A stretch of 8,423 bases of DNA from Actinomycetes bacterium. GTDB taxonomy: Bacteria > Actinomycetota > Actinomycetes > Streptosporangiales > Streptosporangiaceae. Position 1 is the stretch's first letter. Every line of letters starts with the position of its first letter. The notes under the pieces are model-generated. The model was not told the origin of the DNA, did no database searches, and worked only from the letters and a program-made list of their open reading frames with translations. The position numbers and the translations under genes were made by a program. Positions 7,138 through 8,423 of the stretch are shown here, piece by piece. Where the stretch lies: contig JAFACJ010000123.1 in the NCBI GenBank assembly GCA_023425615.1, positions 1-8,423 on the forward strand. The letters run 5' to 3'.

Positions 7138-7602
7138 GTGGGACGTCACCGGAATGACCCCAGGGGTCTGGCACGTATCGTGATCATCGGCGCAGCCGTG
7201 GCACTGGTCATGGCGCTCGTCGTGGTCGGCGGTATCGCTCTGGTGAGCTCGCTGAACTCCGAGTCCGCCGCACCCGGCGCGACCTCGGCCGCCACGACCG
7301 AGCCGCCCAGCGCCATGGTCGAGAAGGAGAACAAGACCGTCTACGCGCGGATCCAGGTCGTCGGCGAGAGCGTCAAGATCTACGCGGCGGCGCCCGGCAA
7401 CACCGAGGTCTACTGGAACGCCAGCTACATCCAGGGCGAGGTCCGCGACGTCGTCTGGAAGGACGTGGACGTGACGATCTACGACTCCTCGGCGGTGCGG
7501 ATGTTCATCGGTGAGAAGCGGTTCCAGCTCCCCGTCAAGAAGAAGTCGGTCAGCATCCAGTTCGTGGGCGGCAAGCCCAGCCTCGTCCCCGCGTCCTCCT
7601 GA
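7138..7602 (+). CDS. Single-pass membrane-anchored protein with an extracytoplasmic beta-rich domain, function unknown
   Basis: A 154-residue protein I cannot name with confidence. A short basic N-terminus (MGRHRNDPRGLAR) precedes one strong membrane segment at about 14-36. A linker rich in Ser, Ala, Thr and Pro follows (about 37-61), then a compact domain at about 66-147. By the positive-inside rule the C-terminal domain lies outside. That domain alternates hydrophobic and polar residues (VYARIQVVGESVKIYAA, VDVTIYDSSAVRMFIGEKRFQL, VSIQFVGGK), which suggests a small beta sandwich. The layout, and a short 'GEKRFQL' turn where DUF4115 has 'NGK', faintly recall the C-terminal domain of RodZ, but the match is too weak to assign. 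There is no lipobox cysteine, so it is probably a membrane anchor, not a lipoprotein. It converges on pyrE. Confidence 0.8.
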   Translation: MGRHRNDPRGLARIVIIGAAVALVMALVVVGGIALVSSLNSESAAPGATSAATTEPPSAMVEKENKTVYARIQVVGESVKIYAAAPGNTEVYWNASYIQGEVRDVVWKDVDVTIYDSSAVRMFIGEKRFQLPVKKKSVSIQFVGGKPSLVPASS

Positions 7603-7612
7603 GCGGCGCGAA

Positions 7613-7638
7613 GGCCACCGGAGCACGCCGGACGGGCC
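7613..7638. terminator. Weak bidirectional hairpin between the membrane protein gene and pyrE
   Basis: In the 49-bp gap between two converging stop codons, GGCC (7613-7616) pairs with GGCC (7635-7638), and CCGG (7618-7621) pairs with CCGG (7628-7631) inside it. The stem is short and interrupted, with no T-run. Position is the main support. Confidence 0.3.
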
Positions 7639-7651
7639 GGGCCAGACCGCC

Positions 7652-8185
7652 TCACAGGCCGAGGTCGGCCAGGTCGTAGGCGTACCGGTACTCCAGGCCC
7701 GCCTCGGCGATCGGCGCCGCGGCGCTGCGCTCCACCACCGTCGCCACGCCGACGACGATCGCCCCCGCCTCGCGTGCGGCCTCCACGGCGGTCAGCGGCG
7801 AGCCGCCCGTGGTGGAGGTGTCCTCCACGATGAGCACCCGCCGCCCCGAGATGTCCGGGCCCTCGGTCCGCCGCTGCATGCCGTGCTGCTTGGCGGCCTT
7901 GCGCACCACGAACGCGTCGAGCAGCTGCCCGCGGGCGGCGGCGGCGTGCAGCATGGAGGTGGCGACCGGGTCGGCGCCCAGGGTCAGCCCGCCCACCGCG
8001 GTGTAGCCGAGGTCGCCGGTCAGGTCGAGCATCACCCTGCCGACGAGCGGCGCGGCGCGCCCGTCGAGGGTCACCCGCCTCAGGTCCACATAGAAGGACG
8101 CCTTCTTGCCCGAAGACAGGGTGAAGTCGCCGTGCACCACGGCCTTGTTCTTGATCTCTTGCAGCAGCTCATCGCGATCGCTCAC
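7652..8185 (-). CDS. pyrE: Orotate phosphoribosyltransferase
   Basis: The enzyme transfers the phosphoribosyl group of PRPP to orotate, making orotidine 5'-phosphate, the fifth step of UMP synthesis, in the cytoplasm. The 177-residue protein is of the short form usual in actinobacteria. FTLSSGKKASFYVDLRRVTL (21-40) is the orotate-binding N-terminus. FVVRKAAKQHGMQRRTEG (92-109) is the flexible catalytic loop with Lys96, Lys99 and His101. RVLIVEDTSTTGGS (116-129) is the PRPP-binding motif with its two acidic residues Glu121 and Asp122. All key residues are present. The GTG at 8185 is supported by TAGGGT six bases upstream and gives the usual N-terminal length. It stands apart from other pyrimidine genes, as pyrE often does in actinobacteria. 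A divergent gene begins 70 bp away. Confidence 0.97.
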   Translation of the reverse strand: MSDRDELLQEIKNKAVVHGDFTLSSGKKASFYVDLRRVTLDGRAAPLVGRVMLDLTGDLGYTAVGGLTLGADPVATSMLHAAAARGQLLDAFVVRKAAKQHGMQRRTEGPDISGRRVLIVEDTSTTGGSPLTAVEAAREAGAIVVGVATVVERSAAAPIAEAGLEYRYAYDLADLGL

Positions 8186-8197
8186 GCCCCAACCCTA
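8186..8197 (-). promoter_or_regulatory. Leaderless-type -10 element of pyrE
   Basis: On the minus strand TAGGGT (8197-8192) is followed by TGGGGC and then the GTG at 8185. The six-base gap and the absence of a Shine-Dalgarno sequence suggest a leaderless mRNA. A palindrome CCTCCGGAGG at 8203-8212 lies just upstream, between the -10 and the expected -35. Confidence 0.5.
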
Positions 8198-8255
8198 GAG
8201 CGCCTCCGGAGGCCGCGTGGCGGCGGCCGCCCCCGGGAGCTGCCACGATGGCCGC

Positions 8256-8423
8256 ATGACGCCCGGCACTGTCGTCCTCCTCGGACTCCCCGCATCCTCC
8301 CTGCACGATCTGACCGGCCCGCTGCGTGAGGCGCTCGGCGACGGCGGGCCGCGGCTCGTCGTCGCCGAGACCGACGACGTGCCGGAGGCCGGGCCGCGGT
8401 ACGTCGCGGGCGCCGCCCTGCGG
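8256..8423 (+). CDS. Unrecognised protein, N-terminal 56 residues, cut by window edge
   Basis: An open frame runs without a stop from the ATG at 8256 to the window end. The visible residues (MTPGTVVLLGLPASSLHDLT..., then PRLVVAETDDVPEAGPRYVA) alternate hydrophobic strands and helix-like stretches, like the start of a soluble alpha/beta protein. VVLLGLPASS resembles the first strand and turn of a Rossmann-like fold, but no specific motif is complete. Codon use is typical for the genome, with GC at most third positions. CACGAT six bases before the ATG is an imperfect -10 in the leaderless position, and no Shine-Dalgarno sequence is present. It is divergent from pyrE across 70 bp. No function can be assigned. 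Confidence 0.6.
   Translation, partial: MTPGTVVLLGLPASSLHDLTGPLREALGDGGPRLVVAETDDVPEAGPRYVAGAALR

Overview
The window is very GC-rich, with GTG starts, GC-ending codons and leaderless-type promoters. Gene content and order point to a filamentous actinomycete, most likely Streptosporangiales or a close relative. This is inferred from family content, not from a database search. The conserved backbone is purA - DUF3151 gene - fba - DedA gene - pyrE. From memory the same genes occur in the same relative order in mycobacteria (around Rv0357c, Rv0360c, Rv0363c, Rv0364 and Rv0382c of M. tuberculosis), so this half is ordinary actinobacterial chromosome core.

Layout: (1) 1-623, minus strand: N-terminal two-thirds or so of a glycerophosphodiester phosphodiesterase, cut by the window edge. 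(2) 624-852: intergenic, dense in small palindromes, with a terminator candidate for the next gene. (3) 853-2975: an accessory block. A stand-alone class III nucleotidyl-cyclase-like protein (minus) is divergent from an XRE/DUF5753 regulator (plus), which is followed by a small DUF397 protein (plus). (4) 2976-3089: a cluster of hairpins acting as a terminator between the convergent DUF397 gene and purA. (5) 3090-6129, all minus: fba, the DUF3151 gene, a stretch with a 74-bp tandem repeat, a structured leader, and purA. (6) 6130-6398: divergent control region between fba and the DedA gene, with two leader hairpins on the fba side and a perfect 8-8-8 inverted repeat on the DedA side. (7) 6399-7602, plus: a DedA membrane protein and a small single-pass membrane protein of unknown function. 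(8) 7652-8185, minus: pyrE, then the first 56 codons of an unrecognised gene running off the right end.

Functionally, purA (AMP synthesis), pyrE (UMP synthesis) and fba (glycolysis/gluconeogenesis) are housekeeping. The GDPD recycles phospholipid head groups, and the DedA protein is a membrane homeostasis or lipid transport candidate. The accessory block looks regulatory. XRE-DUF5753/DUF397 pairs control development and antibiotic production in Streptomyces, and the divergent cyclase-like gene shares a 254-bp AT-richer control region with the regulator.

The observations most worth following up are four. The cyclase-like protein keeps both metal-binding Asp residues but has altered base- and ribose-recognition positions. 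The purA leader has two mutually exclusive hairpins, one terminator-like. An exact-period 74-bp tandem repeat differs between copies only by transitions. Several genes share a TANNNT - 6/7 nt - start codon arrangement suggesting leaderless transcription. I see no CRISPR array, tRNA, rRNA or insertion sequence.
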